Source: a virus | Direction: 5' to 3' (one strand) | DNA: 32,611 bases | IMG/VR virus record: IMGVR_UViG_3300048833_000781 | Coordinates: 1-32,611 of that record | Shown here: piece by piece, positions 15,157 through 23,641 of the stretch | Position numbering within the stretch: position 1 is the first letter of the stretch | How the letters are laid out: every line of letters begins with the position of its first letter | Program-made: the position numbers and the translations under genes | The notes under the pieces: generated by a model | Database searches by the model: none | Told to the model about the DNA's origin: nothing | The model's input: the letters and a program-made list of their open reading frames with translations, nothing else

Positions 15157-15795
15157 ATGGCTCCGCACACCCGCCCGCGCCCATCGTCGATCGACCTTCT
15201 GCCGGAAGAGTGCGAAGGCATTGTTGCCTGGGCGTTTCAGGAGCTGGCGAATTCCAAGCGCTCCCAGACTGAAGTCTACGCCGAGTTCCGCAACAAGCTG
15301 ATCGCGCTGCAGGGCGAGCTCGGCCTTGATTTCGACATTCCGCACTTCTCGTCTTTCAATCGGCACAACCTTCGGCTCGGCAAGCTGACCCAGAAGATGC
15401 AGCGCACCCAGGCAATCGCCAATGCGGTCGTCGCCAATTCGAATGGCGTGGACGCCGACAAGCTGACACAGGCATCGACCCGCATGCTGAAGACGCTGCT
15501 GGTCGAGGTCATGGAGAATGCCGCTGACGATGGGATGAGCTTCAAGGAAGCGAAAGAGGCGGCAACAGCGCTTCGTCAGATTGCGCTCGCCGAGACCGCA
15601 TCGACTGGCCAGCGAATGAAGCTGGAAGCCGCAGAGAAGCTGAAGCAGGCCGAAGACGCCATGAAGGCCAATGCCGAAAAGGCCCTCGACACGCTCTCAA
15701 ATGAGCCCGGCATCTCCAAGGAAGCCATCGCGCGTGCGCGACGCGAATTCCTCGGCGTGCGCCCGAAGAAGAAAGACACGGGCTCTGATGGTTGA
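15157..15795 (+). CDS. Small terminase-like protein (DUF3486, Mu gp27)
   Basis: Protein of 212 aa fitting DUF3486, the Mu gp27 family. Key segments are SSIDLLPEECEGIVAWAFQE near the start, a helical TEVYAEF region followed by FSSFNRHNLR, and a long helical C-terminus ending in ARREFLGV. gp27 is considered the small terminase subunit, recognising phage DNA for headful packaging. Order with the next gene (gp28) matches Mu. It overlaps the large terminase by 8 bp. Confidence 0.88.
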   Translation: MAPHTRPRPSSIDLLPEECEGIVAWAFQELANSKRSQTEVYAEFRNKLIALQGELGLDFDIPHFSSFNRHNLRLGKLTQKMQRTQAIANAVVANSNGVDADKLTQASTRMLKTLLVEVMENAADDGMSFKEAKEAATALRQIALAETASTGQRMKLEAAEKLKQAEDAMKANAEKALDTLSNEPGISKEAIARARREFLGVRPKKKDTGSDG

Positions 15796-17446
15796 GATCC
15801 CTAGGGGCGAATGGCGCGACCCGCCGGTTCTGCCGAGCGACCCAGCCGCGCTCCCGGTTGAGCTGCCGCGTGGCGGCGATATTCCTGATGACCTCGACGC
15901 CCTGGCAGACGGCATTCTGATGACGCATCAGGCGGAATGGATTGCCGATGAGAGCACATTGAAGCTCTGCGCAAAGGGTCGCCGTACCGGGATCACGTTT
16001 GCCGAGGCTCTGGATAACACGCTGATTGCCGCCGCTCGGCGCTCCGCCGGCGGCCAGAATGTTTTCTACATTCCAGACAGCAAGCCGAAGGGTCGGGAGT
16101 ATATCGGCTATTGCGCCCACTTCGCCAAAACGCTTGCCGGCGTCAACGAGCTGGTGGCGATCGAGGATGGCGTTTTCTTTGACCAGAAGGCAGACGGCAG
16201 CACGCAGGCCATCTCTAGCTATATCATCCGCTTCAAATCCGGCTTCCGGATCGAGGCGCTTTCGTCCAGGCCAGAAAATATTCGCGGTCTGCAGGGCACC
16301 GTCGTGATCGACGAAGCAGCCTTCCACCGTGATGTGCGCGACGTGATTGATGCGGTCGGCGCGCTTCTCATCTGGGGCGGCAAGATCAGGATCATCTCCT
16401 CGCATAACGGCGTCAGCAACCCGTTCAACGAACTGATCCGCGAAGCCCAGGCCGGCAAGAATGGCTTCAAGGTCCATACCTACAGCTTCGGCGATGCAGT
16501 CGCCAACGGGCTCTACAGGCGCGTTTGCCTGATCAAGGGCGAAGAGTGGTCGAAAGAAAAGGAAGCGGCCTGGGAGGCGGAGATCCGCTCGGCCTACGGT
16601 ACCCGCACCGCGAAAATGCGCCAGGAGCTGGATGCGATTCCGGCTGAATCGGAAGGTGCCGCCCTCACGCGTGTCCTGATCGAAAGCTGCATGCAGCCGA
16701 ACATACCTGTCATCCGCTGGGCTTGCTCCGACGACTTCAAGATGCTTCCAGATGAGGAGCGCTCAAACCAGACAAAGGCATGGCTTGAGCGCGAGGTGGG
16801 TCCCCATCTCACCAATCTGAATTCGCGCCGGCCGCATGTGTTCGGTGAGGACTTTGGGCGCATCGGCGACACCACGGCGATCGTGCCGATGGAGGTTGGT
16901 ACGGACCTGGTGCGTCGGGTGCCGTTCATTGTCGAGCTGCACAATGTGCCCTTCGACCAGCAGCGGGAAATCCTGTTTTATGTGGTCGATGGCCTTCCCA
17001 ATCTGACTGGCGGTGCGCTCGATGCCGGCGGCAATGGCGCCTATCTCGCAGAAAAGGCCGCGCAGCGTTACGGCTCGACCATCGTCGAGGTGAAGTTTTC
17101 CGCCTCCTGGTACCAGCTGGAAATGGCAGCCTATGTCATGGCCTTCTCCGACAAGACCGTCGTCTTGCCCCAGAATGCGGATGTGCTCGCCGATCACCAG
17201 GCGCTCGCTTACGTCAACGGTTACATCAAGGTGCCGGACGATCACCGCACCAAGGGATCGGATGGTTACGACCGGCATGGCGATACAGCGATTGCCGGTG
17301 CGCTCGCTTACTTCGCCAGCCGATCGGACCTGGAGGCGTTCGGCTACACCCCGATCAGTCAGCTCGAGTCCTTGACGGGTGTGCGCATGTTCGAAGAACC
17401 GGTGAGCGGTGGCCTGATCCCCAACCTTAGAGGAGGCCTTTTCTGA
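15788..17446 (+). CDS. Large terminase (Mu gp28-like)
   Basis: Packaging motor of 552 aa. The ATPase part has a Walker A-like CAKGRRTGIT (61-70) and Walker B VVIDEAAF (172-179, Asp175-Glu176). The C-terminal RuvC/RNase H-like nuclease starts at FGEDFGRIGDTTAI, with Asp355 as a probable metal ligand, and a further acidic residue is expected near DGYDRHGDT. The ATG at 15788 is chosen because it has the usual position and the residues encoded upstream in this frame belong to the preceding gene. The order gp27-gp28-gp29-gp30 is preserved. Packaging in Mu-type phages captures flanking host DNA. Confidence 0.93.
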   Translation: MVEIPRGEWRDPPVLPSDPAALPVELPRGGDIPDDLDALADGILMTHQAEWIADESTLKLCAKGRRTGITFAEALDNTLIAAARRSAGGQNVFYIPDSKPKGREYIGYCAHFAKTLAGVNELVAIEDGVFFDQKADGSTQAISSYIIRFKSGFRIEALSSRPENIRGLQGTVVIDEAAFHRDVRDVIDAVGALLIWGGKIRIISSHNGVSNPFNELIREAQAGKNGFKVHTYSFGDAVANGLYRRVCLIKGEEWSKEKEAAWEAEIRSAYGTRTAKMRQELDAIPAESEGAALTRVLIESCMQPNIPVIRWACSDDFKMLPDEERSNQTKAWLEREVGPHLTNLNSRRPHVFGEDFGRIGDTTAIVPMEVGTDLVRRVPFIVELHNVPFDQQREILFYVVDGLPNLTGGALDAGGNGAYLAEKAAQRYGSTIVEVKFSASWYQLEMAAYVMAFSDKTVVLPQNADVLADHQALAYVNGYIKVPDDHRTKGSDGYDRHGDTAIAGALAYFASRSDLEAFGYTPISQLESLTGVRMFEEPVSGGLIPNLRGGLF

Positions 17447-19131
17447 TGGCCAGGACGCCACAAATCATCGACCAGTGGGGAAACCCGGTCTCGACCGCAG
17501 CCCTCAAGCAGGAGTTTGCCGCGCCAACCCTGGGCGGCTTGCGCACCGTCTGGCAAGAGACCATCGTCAACAACCTGACGCCGCTTGCCATGGCCGACGT
17601 GCTGAATGCCGCCGGCCGCGGCTATCCCGATCGCTTCTTCACGCTTGCCTCGGAAATGGAAGAGCGCGATCTGCATTATGCGGCGGTGCTCGGCACCCGC
17701 AAGCGGGCGATCACCGGCGTGAAGCCTATGATCATTCCGGCGTCGGAAGACGCCGAGGACGAGAAGATTGCCGATGCGGTGCGTGAGCTGATCGATCAGC
17801 CGGAGTTTGTGGACGACTATATCAGCGACCTGCTGGACGCGCTCGGCAAGGGCTACTCCGTCGTCGAGACCGTGTGGGACCGGTCGGGTAAGGAGTGGTT
17901 CCCGAAGAGATACGAATGGCGCGACCAGCGGCATTTCGTGATTGACCAGACGGATGGCCGCACGCTGCGCTTCAAGCAGGAGGGCAACATCCATGGCGTT
18001 GACCTTCCGCCTTTCCAGTTTTCTGTCCATCGTCCGAAGCTGAAGTCGGGCTTGCCGATCCGCGCCGGCCTTGCTCGCCTCTCTGCCTGGGCCTTCCTCT
18101 TCAAGTCCTACACACTGAAGGACTGGATGGCGTTCCTCGAAATCTACGGCATGCCGCTCAGGATCGGGCGCTATAGCAAAGGCGCAAGCCTTGATGATCG
18201 CCGCGTCCTTTTGACTGCCCTCCGCCAGATCTCGTCTGACGCAGCTGCGATGATTCCGAAGGAGATGGATGTCGAGTTCATCGAAGCGAAGGGCGGTACC
18301 GGCAACGCTGTCTTTTCGGCCAAGGCGGAATATCTCGATCGCCAGATCTCGAAGGGTGTGCTTGGTCAGACCATGACGACGGACGACGGGTCCTCGCTCG
18401 GTCAGGCTGCCGTTCATGAAAACGTCCGACACGACATTGCGCGAGCCGATGCGCGGCAGACAACGATCACGGCCAACCGTGATCTGATCCGGCCCTATGT
18501 GGATCTCAATTTCGGGCCGCGCGACCGCTACCCGACCATGGTCATCCCGATCACCGAAAACGAAGACATCAAGGCCCTGGTCGAGGCTGTCGAGCGTCTC
18601 GTGCCACTCGGCCTGAAGGTCGGCATGGCCGATGTGCGCGAGCGCATCGGCTTCGAGGAGCCGGATGAGGATGCCGAGCTTATGGCGCCGGCAGCGCCGC
18701 GCCCTGAAGCGGGTCGGCCGATCGAGGTGGTGACGAACAAGCGCAAGCCAGGCGCGGGGCAGCCAGAGGGAAAGGCGGCAGGGGAAGATGACGAAGACGG
18801 CAAGAACAATCTTCAGCCAGATCCTCCGGTCACGTCGGCCGCCCGACTTCAGATCCGCTGCCCGGGCTGCGGCGGCTTCCATGCGCTGGCAAGTGATCAG
18901 ACACCAGAGCTCGACATACTGGCCGAGGAAGCCCTGACCGACTGGGAGGAAGATCTCGACCCAATCGTAAAGCCACTTCAAAGGCTGTTCGACACCGCGA
19001 AATCCTATGCCGACCTTGAGGCGGGCCTTGATGACCTCATCGCTCGCATGGATGCCGGGCCGATCGCTGACCGGCTTGCCAAGGTCATGATGAAGGCGCG
19101 CGGGCTTGGCGATCTTGGCGAGGGCAAATAG
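17446..19131 (+). CDS. Portal protein (DUF935, Mu gp29)
   Basis: Portal of 561 aa of the DUF935 family. Family segments include PTLGGLRTVWQETIVNNLTP, the EMEERDLHYAAVLGTRKRAI region, and FEIYGMPLRIGRYSKG (sequence FLEIYGMPLRIGRY). It forms the dodecameric DNA gateway of the head and docks the terminase. The C-terminal ~140 residues carry a CPGC knuckle (Cys472, Cys475) followed by GGFHAL, an addition not present in all portals. AGGAGG at 17431-17436 precedes ATG 17446, which overlaps the terminase stop. Confidence 0.93.
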   Translation: MARTPQIIDQWGNPVSTAALKQEFAAPTLGGLRTVWQETIVNNLTPLAMADVLNAAGRGYPDRFFTLASEMEERDLHYAAVLGTRKRAITGVKPMIIPASEDAEDEKIADAVRELIDQPEFVDDYISDLLDALGKGYSVVETVWDRSGKEWFPKRYEWRDQRHFVIDQTDGRTLRFKQEGNIHGVDLPPFQFSVHRPKLKSGLPIRAGLARLSAWAFLFKSYTLKDWMAFLEIYGMPLRIGRYSKGASLDDRRVLLTALRQISSDAAAMIPKEMDVEFIEAKGGTGNAVFSAKAEYLDRQISKGVLGQTMTTDDGSSLGQAAVHENVRHDIARADARQTTITANRDLIRPYVDLNFGPRDRYPTMVIPITENEDIKALVEAVERLVPLGLKVGMADVRERIGFEEPDEDAELMAPAAPRPEAGRPIEVVTNKRKPGAGQPEGKAAGEDDEDGKNNLQPDPPVTSAARLQIRCPGCGGFHALASDQTPELDILAEEALTDWEEDLDPIVKPLQRLFDTAKSYADLEAGLDDLIARMDAGPIADRLAKVMMKARGLGDLGEGK

Positions 19132-20354
19132 TGGCCGACGTTCCCGACCTCTTCAAGACGGCGCCCCGGGAAGTCACCCGCTACTTCGCCAACAAGCCTG
19201 CAGCCGAAAGCTTCGACTGGCGCGACTGGGCACCGCAGGAGCACGCCTATGCCTTCACCGTCGCCAAGTCCACCGGCTACGACATCCTGGAAGACGTTCG
19301 CGCGGCGGTCGCTGATGCGGTCACCAACCGCATCCCCTTCGAAGACTTTGCCAGGAGCCTGACGCCTGTTCTGCAGTCCAAGGGTTGGTGGGGGCGTCAG
19401 CTCGCGATCGACCCGGATACCGGCGAAGAACGCATCGTGCAGCTCGGGTCGCCGCGCCGGCTACGAACAATCTACTGGGCGAATGTGCGCACGGCACATG
19501 CGGCCGGCGAATGGGAGCGAACCCAGCGCACGAAGGCGTTCCTGCCTTACCTGGTCTATCTGCGCTCGATGGCCGAGAAGAAGCGCGAGGAGCATCTGCG
19601 CTATGTCGGTCTGGTCGCTCCTGTTGATGATCCCGTCTGGCGTCGGATCTATCCGCCGAACGGTTGGGGCTGCCAGTGCGGCGTGCGCCAGGTATCCAGA
19701 TCCCAGGCCGAGCAATACGGGTATGTCGAGGGGCAAGAGACGCCTGAGCTGATCGAGCGGCCATGGCGCAACAAGCGCACCGGCGAGATCGTCATGCTGC
19801 CCGAAGGCGTCGATCCGGGTTGGGACACCAATCCAGGGGCGGAGCGAGCCGCGAATGTCTCTCGGTTCCTGATGGATAAGATCGAGGCCATGCCGGCGTC
19901 CCGGCAGAAGGTTGCGATCGACGATATCGTCACGTCCCCAATCCTCAAGGCTTATGCAGAGGGCAGACTGCGGCAGGGCTTCGTTCCGGTGGCGCAGTTG
20001 CCCCAGTCGATCGTTGCTGCTTACGGAGCGGAGACGGCTGTCGTTCGAATGTCCGCCGATGGCGCTGCTCAAATCCTGGGCGATCAGGCGGCGTCAGCAG
20101 CTGCAGCGCTGACCGCCGATGATTTACGCGCAGCCATCCGGGTCATGGCGACACCGCAAGCCGCTATGAGAACCCAGTCGGAGGACGCGGTCGAGCTGGT
20201 GGGATATTCGGCAGATGGTCAGTGGTGGACGGCCGCGATCAGACTTGCAGCGGGCAGGACGCAGTGGTGGCTCCAGCGCCTCGGCCGCGCGACAGCAGCA
20301 GAGGCTCGCGAAGCGATCGACCGGGCCCGGCGTACGGGAAGAGTGATCGACTGA
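19131..20354 (+). CDS. Head morphogenesis protein gpF (Mu gp30)
   Basis: Minor head protein of 407 aa with the SPP1 gp7/Mu F domain: RTAHAAGEWERTQRTKAFLP followed by the region ending PPNGWGCQCGVRQV (175-188), whose Cys181/Cys183 and nearby residues form a conserved metal-like site. The GTG start overlaps the portal stop (TAGTG). The extra C-terminal ~150 residues are less conserved. In Mu, gpF is needed early in head assembly. In Mu, gpG follows directly; here gpG is displaced about 3.8 kb downstream. Confidence 0.9.
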   Translation: MADVPDLFKTAPREVTRYFANKPAAESFDWRDWAPQEHAYAFTVAKSTGYDILEDVRAAVADAVTNRIPFEDFARSLTPVLQSKGWWGRQLAIDPDTGEERIVQLGSPRRLRTIYWANVRTAHAAGEWERTQRTKAFLPYLVYLRSMAEKKREEHLRYVGLVAPVDDPVWRRIYPPNGWGCQCGVRQVSRSQAEQYGYVEGQETPELIERPWRNKRTGEIVMLPEGVDPGWDTNPGAERAANVSRFLMDKIEAMPASRQKVAIDDIVTSPILKAYAEGRLRQGFVPVAQLPQSIVAAYGAETAVVRMSADGAAQILGDQAASAAAALTADDLRAAIRVMATPQAAMRTQSEDAVELVGYSADGQWWTAAIRLAAGRTQWWLQRLGRATAAEAREAIDRARRTGRVID

Positions 20355-20629
20355 CTGGGGGTATGTGTGTGGGTCAGATCCGGCTTTCCAAGACAGAAAG
20401 ACGGCAATCGATTTTAAGCGTCATGGGCGCGCCTGGAGCCCCTTTAGCGGGCGACGACAGCGCCAAGACCCTCGAAACGCCTCCACGGCCTTTAAATCAT
20501 CTTTAAAAATCGATTATGATCTGAGGGGAGCATCCCAACTGCGATCGGACTGCCGATTGCCTCAGAAGGGATCATGGGCCTGACAGCGTCAGGGTCGCGG
20601 ATCTTCGTGCCGCGATCCAATATTCGCCC
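20355..20629. promoter_or_regulatory. Intergenic region with AT-rich promoter-like patch
   Basis: This 275-bp gap, the longest non-coding stretch in the window, separates gpF from the head protease. I see no convincing gene in it. An AT-rich patch at about 20490-20520 contains TATGAT at 20515-20520, one mismatch from the -10 consensus, with only a poor -35 (TTAAAT). ATCGATTTTAA at about 20409-20419 is nearly inverted as TTTAAAAATCGAT at 20502-20514. The region ends with the second copy of the dyad seen before the lysis operon. A separate head-gene promoter here is likely. Confidence 0.5.
20579..20596. promoter_or_regulatory. Second copy of the late dyad (candidate Mor site)
   Basis: CCTGACAG(C)GTCAGGGTC matches the element at 12703-12720 in 17 of 18 positions. 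Its centre is G20586, and AT-rich CAATATT begins 32 bp further on, similar to the spacing at the lysis promoter. Only one arm base breaks the symmetry. It lies 33 bp before the protease start, so a start point at the same distance would fall at or near that ATG. Confidence 0.58.
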
Positions 20630-21703
20630 ATGAACACGACAACCGCAACAGCATTTTTTACCGATCTGGCCAGCGAGGGCAGCGCCCCGCCGGAATGGAT
20701 CGAGCTTTTCCCGAAGGGGCCGCAGATCCGTGCCCGCGATGGGCGCTCCTGGATGCTGGAGCCTGCTCGCGTAGTCGCAGCCTTTGCCGCCAACAAGGGG
20801 CCGCTGGCGATCGATTATGAGCACGCCCAGGCGCACAAGGCCCCGAAGGGCGAAGAGGCCAAGGCTGCCGGCTGGATTGTTGCAGTCGAAGAGCGAAGCG
20901 GTGCTGTCTGGGGCAAAGTCGAATGGACCCGTGCTGCGGCGCAGATGATCGTCGAAAAAGAATACCGCTTCATCAGCCCGGATTTCGATCACACCCGCGA
21001 GGGTCTGATCGTTCATCTGAACGGTGCCGGCCTGGTCAATCGCCCGGCCCTCACCATGACCGCCTTATCTCAAAAACAACCGGAGACTATTGCAATGAGC
21101 CTGAAGGCAATTGCCGCCGCGCTCGGCCTCAAAGACGATGCCGACGAAAAGGCGGTCCTTACCGCGATCGAGGCCCGCGCGAAGCAGGTCACGGCGCTCT
21201 GCGCAGTCCTGAAGATCGATGCGGCCAGTGATGCCGCAGCGATCACAGCAGCCGTTGAAGGGCTGCAGAAGGAGCACGACACGGCGCTTGCGTCGCTCCA
21301 GTCGGCGCAAGGTGCCGATGTCACTGCCCTCAAGGCGCAGCTCGACGACACCCGCAACGCTCTTGCTGCGCTCCAGCAGAAGGATGTCGATCGCGAGATC
21401 GAGACGGTGCTCGACCAGGCCAGCGCGGAAGGCAAAATCACGCCGGCCTCTCGCGAGAGCTACCGTGCCATGTGCATGACCGAAGGCGGCGTCGAGCGCT
21501 TCAAGGCGCTGGCAGCCACCCTGCCTGTCATCTGCGCGCCGAGCCAGCTTGGAGGCAAGCCGGCGATCACCGCCGATGAGGCGACCAATCTCAACCCAAC
21601 GGCGCTCGCCTCAAAGGCGCGCAAGTATCAGGACGATCAGGCCGCGCTTGGCATGGTTGTCTCGATCTCTGAGGCCGTCGAACATGTGAAGGCTGCAGGC
21701 TGA
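20630..21703 (+). CDS. Head maturation protease I with scaffold (Mu gp32)
   Basis: Protein of 357 aa. The N-terminal protease (about 15-140) has PPEWIELFPKG, LAIDYEHAQ (His65) and EYRFISPDF (Ser116), the conserved positions of the Mu I protease family. The remainder is Ala/Gln-rich coiled coil typical of a scaffold. An in-frame ATG at 21095 (Met156) has GGAGA at 21082-21086 and probably makes the separate scaffold protein (Mu Z, gp32.5). The gene has no clear ribosome site before ATG 20630. It follows the second late dyad and begins the head operon. Confidence 0.9.
   Translation: MNTTTATAFFTDLASEGSAPPEWIELFPKGPQIRARDGRSWMLEPARVVAAFAANKGPLAIDYEHAQAHKAPKGEEAKAAGWIVAVEERSGAVWGKVEWTRAAAQMIVEKEYRFISPDFDHTREGLIVHLNGAGLVNRPALTMTALSQKQPETIAMSLKAIAAALGLKDDADEKAVLTAIEARAKQVTALCAVLKIDAASDAAAITAAVEGLQKEHDTALASLQSAQGADVTALKAQLDDTRNALAALQQKDVDREIETVLDQASAEGKITPASRESYRAMCMTEGGVERFKALAATLPVICAPSQLGGKPAITADEATNLNPTALASKARKYQDDQAALGMVVSISEAVEHVKAAG
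21095..21703 (+). CDS. Scaffold protein from internal in-frame start
   Basis: Probable separate translation product of 202 aa, identical to residues 156-357 of the protease. It begins MSLKAIAAALGLKDDADEKA, an amphipathic opening also seen in other Mu-like scaffolds, with GGAGA eight bases upstream of the ATG. The remaining sequence is Ala/Gln/Leu-rich helix with few aromatics, as expected for a scaffold that is degraded or expelled as the head matures. The internal-start arrangement is known from Mu I/Z and lambda C/Nu3; here it is inferred. Confidence 0.6.
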   Translation: MSLKAIAAALGLKDDADEKAVLTAIEARAKQVTALCAVLKIDAASDAAAITAAVEGLQKEHDTALASLQSAQGADVTALKAQLDDTRNALAALQQKDVDREIETVLDQASAEGKITPASRESYRAMCMTEGGVERFKALAATLPVICAPSQLGGKPAITADEATNLNPTALASKARKYQDDQAALGMVVSISEAVEHVKAAG

Positions 21704-22083
21704 TGACCAATTCTCTTCTGACCAAGAGCTTCCGCTCGGCGAGCGCTATCGCCGGCTTTCTCATCGTGAAGGCTGCCGCCGGTGGCGCTGCCGTTGCGTC
21801 CGCCGGCACCGACCCGCTGCTTGGTGCGGCCGGCTCCATGGGTGTGCCCGAAGGCGGCATGCTGGATGTAGACATGGTTGGCGCGTCCGAGGTTCGTCTC
21901 GGCGGCGATGTTGTTGCCGGCGACCCACTGACATCAAACGCAGCCGGCAAGGCCATCAAGGCGCTTCCGGTCGCCAATGCCGTCGTCCGTATCATTGGCT
22001 TTGCCATGTCCGATGGCGCAGCCGATGACATCATCCCCTACCACATCGCGCCGGGCACGCTCACCAAGCCCGCAGCTGCGTGA
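21703..22083 (+). CDS. Head decoration-like protein (DUF2190-like)
   Basis: Protein of 126 aa rich in Ala/Gly/Val, with short beta-type segments (VRLGGDVVAGDPLTSNAAGK and RIIGFAMSDGAADDIIPYHI). This resembles capsid decoration or DUF2190-type proteins that sit between scaffold and major capsid genes; Mu gp33 is in the same position. The start overlaps the protease stop (TGATG). It could instead be a capsid-stabilising minor protein with no enzymatic role. Confidence 0.68.
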   Translation: MTNSLLTKSFRSASAIAGFLIVKAAAGGAAVASAGTDPLLGAAGSMGVPEGGMLDVDMVGASEVRLGGDVVAGDPLTSNAAGKAIKALPVANAVVRIIGFAMSDGAADDIIPYHIAPGTLTKPAAA

Positions 22084-22103
22084 CCCTGAAAGGCTGAGCA
22101 TCC

Positions 22104-23081
22104 ATGTCGAACGTCAACAGACCCTTTCCCCTCGATCCGACGCTGACCGCGATCGCGATCGGCTACCGCAATCCGGCAGCAACGCTTCTTTACTCGCGCG
22201 TCCTGCCGACCGTTGAAGTCATGTCCGAGCAGTTCAAGTGGACCGAGTTTCCGCTTGACGAGGGCTTTACCGTTCCGGAGCTGGAAGTCGGCCGCAAGGG
22301 CCGCGTCAACCAGGTCGAGTTCACCGCGACCGAAAAGGACAGCTCGACGAAGGATTACGGCCTCGACGACGCCATCCCTTATTCGGACATCCAGGCGGCG
22401 GCACGTGCGCGCGCCGAGAAGCGCTCCAACATCGATCCGCGCAACATGGCCGTCGAGGGGCTGACGAACCTCATCGAGCTTGGCCGAGAGGTGCGGGCCG
22501 CCCAGATCGTCCAGGACGCAAACAACTACGACGCCGACAAGAAGATCGCGCTGGTCGGCACCGACAAGTTCTCCGACTACGACAACTCCGACCCCTACGG
22601 CGTCATCGACGAGGGCATGGACAAGACGCTGGTCTATCGTCCGAACCATATCGTGATGGGCCAGCCGGTCTGGTCGAAGATCAAGCGGCACCCGAAGATG
22701 ATCAAGGCCGTCAAGGGTGGCCTGACGGAAGACGGCGCAATCACCAAGGCTCAGTTTGCCGAACTCTTTGAGCTGCCGCCTGAGAACGTGCTGATCGGCA
22801 TGGCGCAGGTCAATCTGTCCCGGAAGGGCCAGAACGTCGCCCTGTCCCGCGTCTGGGGCAAGTCGATCCAGCTTCTCTATCTCGATCCTTCGAAGCGCCA
22901 GGCCGACGGCTCGGTCATCACCTGGGGCTTTACCGCCGAACTGGGTGGCCGGATCTCAGGCTCGATTGAGGACAAGGATATTGGCCTGGAAGGCGGGGAG
23001 CGCATCCGCGTCGGCGAGAAGGTGCGCGAGCTCGTGGCCGCAAAGTCTGTCGGGTACCAGATCCAGGGCGCTGTTGCCTGA
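22104..23081 (+). CDS. Major capsid protein
   Basis: Protein of 325 aa in the position of Mu gpT, with features of HK97-fold capsids of the kind found in many proteobacterial phages: an N-terminal arm, an extended loop rich in Lys/Asp (KDYGLDDAIPYSDIQAAARA), a central helix (LTNLIELGREVRAAQIVQ), and a beta-rich C-terminal domain ending with GGERIRVGEKVRELVAAKSV. Upstream there are 20 bp with a GAAAGG site. A hairpin follows 32 bp after the stop. I place it by context and overall pattern rather than by a single motif. Confidence 0.85.
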   Translation: MSNVNRPFPLDPTLTAIAIGYRNPAATLLYSRVLPTVEVMSEQFKWTEFPLDEGFTVPELEVGRKGRVNQVEFTATEKDSSTKDYGLDDAIPYSDIQAAARARAEKRSNIDPRNMAVEGLTNLIELGREVRAAQIVQDANNYDADKKIALVGTDKFSDYDNSDPYGVIDEGMDKTLVYRPNHIVMGQPVWSKIKRHPKMIKAVKGGLTEDGAITKAQFAELFELPPENVLIGMAQVNLSRKGQNVALSRVWGKSIQLLYLDPSKRQADGSVITWGFTAELGGRISGSIEDKDIGLEGGERIRVGEKVRELVAAKSVGYQIQGAVA

Positions 23082-23113
23082 TCTCCTGGGTGGCAAGCCC
23101 GGCTCTTCAATAT

Positions 23114-23141
23114 CGCCGATCGCTGGCTTTGGCGATCGGCG
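23114..23141 (+). terminator. Strong hairpin after capsid gene
   Basis: CGCCGATCGC and GCGATCGGCG form a perfect 10-bp stem with an 8-nt loop (23124-23131). It starts 32 bp after the capsid stop and is followed by GTTCTTCGG, only a weak U-tract. A leaky terminator or an mRNA-stabilising hairpin after the most highly expressed gene would make sense, because downstream tail genes are needed in smaller amounts. Confidence 0.55.
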
Positions 23142-23194
23142 GTTCTTCGGCAAGGGGCGGTACGCGCCCTTTCCCAAAGAACCGGAGGTCCATC

Positions 23195-23638
23195 ATGGCA
23201 AAGAAGCCTGCATCTACTACGCCAAAGCCTGTCAAGGCGCTCGCCGCAGCCGAGACCCTCAACGGCTCGAACACTCTGCCGGCGGTCGTTGAGATCGCGC
23301 CCGACCAGTTTGTCGCTCTCGCCGAGCTTGTGGCAGCCGCGCACAAGCGATCCGGCATGACGGCCGCCGTCTGGAACGAGCTTGGCGAAGAAGAGCGCGA
23401 CAAGCTGCTCCATCGTGAGGTCGAGATCGCCGGTCAGTCGCTTGCCTCGGCAACCTCGCCGGCTGAGGTGACTGCTGCCATGCGCTTGGCGTTTGGGGCT
23501 GACGGCGATCAGCGGCGCGGCCCGCGCGTGCGTCAGGAAGTGCGCTATCGCGGGCAGACGTATGCGCCTGGCGAATTCCTGCCGCACGACATTGATCCGG
23601 AGATCGAGGACGAGCTCGACGAGATCGGCGCGATCTGA
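23195..23638 (+). CDS. Mu gp35-like protein
   Basis: Protein of 147 aa. The first 30 residues are Lys/Ala/Pro-rich and probably disordered. The C-terminal 40 residues (VRYRGQTYAPGEFLPHDIDP, then EDELDEIGAI) match the small beta-alpha module found in Mu gp35-type proteins. It lies between the capsid gene and the gp36 gene exactly as in Mu. GGAGG at about 23184-23188 precedes ATG 23195. Function is unknown; a minor head or connector role is assumed from position. Confidence 0.72.
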   Translation: MAKKPASTTPKPVKALAAAETLNGSNTLPAVVEIAPDQFVALAELVAAAHKRSGMTAAVWNELGEEERDKLLHREVEIAGQSLASATSPAEVTAAMRLAFGADGDQRRGPRVRQEVRYRGQTYAPGEFLPHDIDPEIEDELDEIGAI

Positions 23639-23641
23639 GGA

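Noticed and set aside
18859-18890. CPGC motif in the portal C-terminus as a separate com gene
   Set aside because: The motif is in the continuous portal frame with no start or ribosome site of its own.
17359-18981. Long open frame on the minus strand (540 codons)
   Set aside because: It lies entirely opposite the portal gene, which has clear DUF935 features and a good ribosome site. The antisense frame is a by-product of GC-rich codon bias, with a His/Arg/Leu-rich product and no recognisable domain. The same applies to the 506-codon minus-strand frame opposite the fibre gene at 28324-29844 and to other antisense frames.
20355-20510. Decayed com-like gene after gpF
   Set aside because: One frame (IDFKRHGRAW near 20411-20440) faintly resembles the Com zinc-ribbon centre, and com often follows gpF in Mu-like phages. 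The cysteines are missing and no intact frame exists, so the resemblance is too weak to report.
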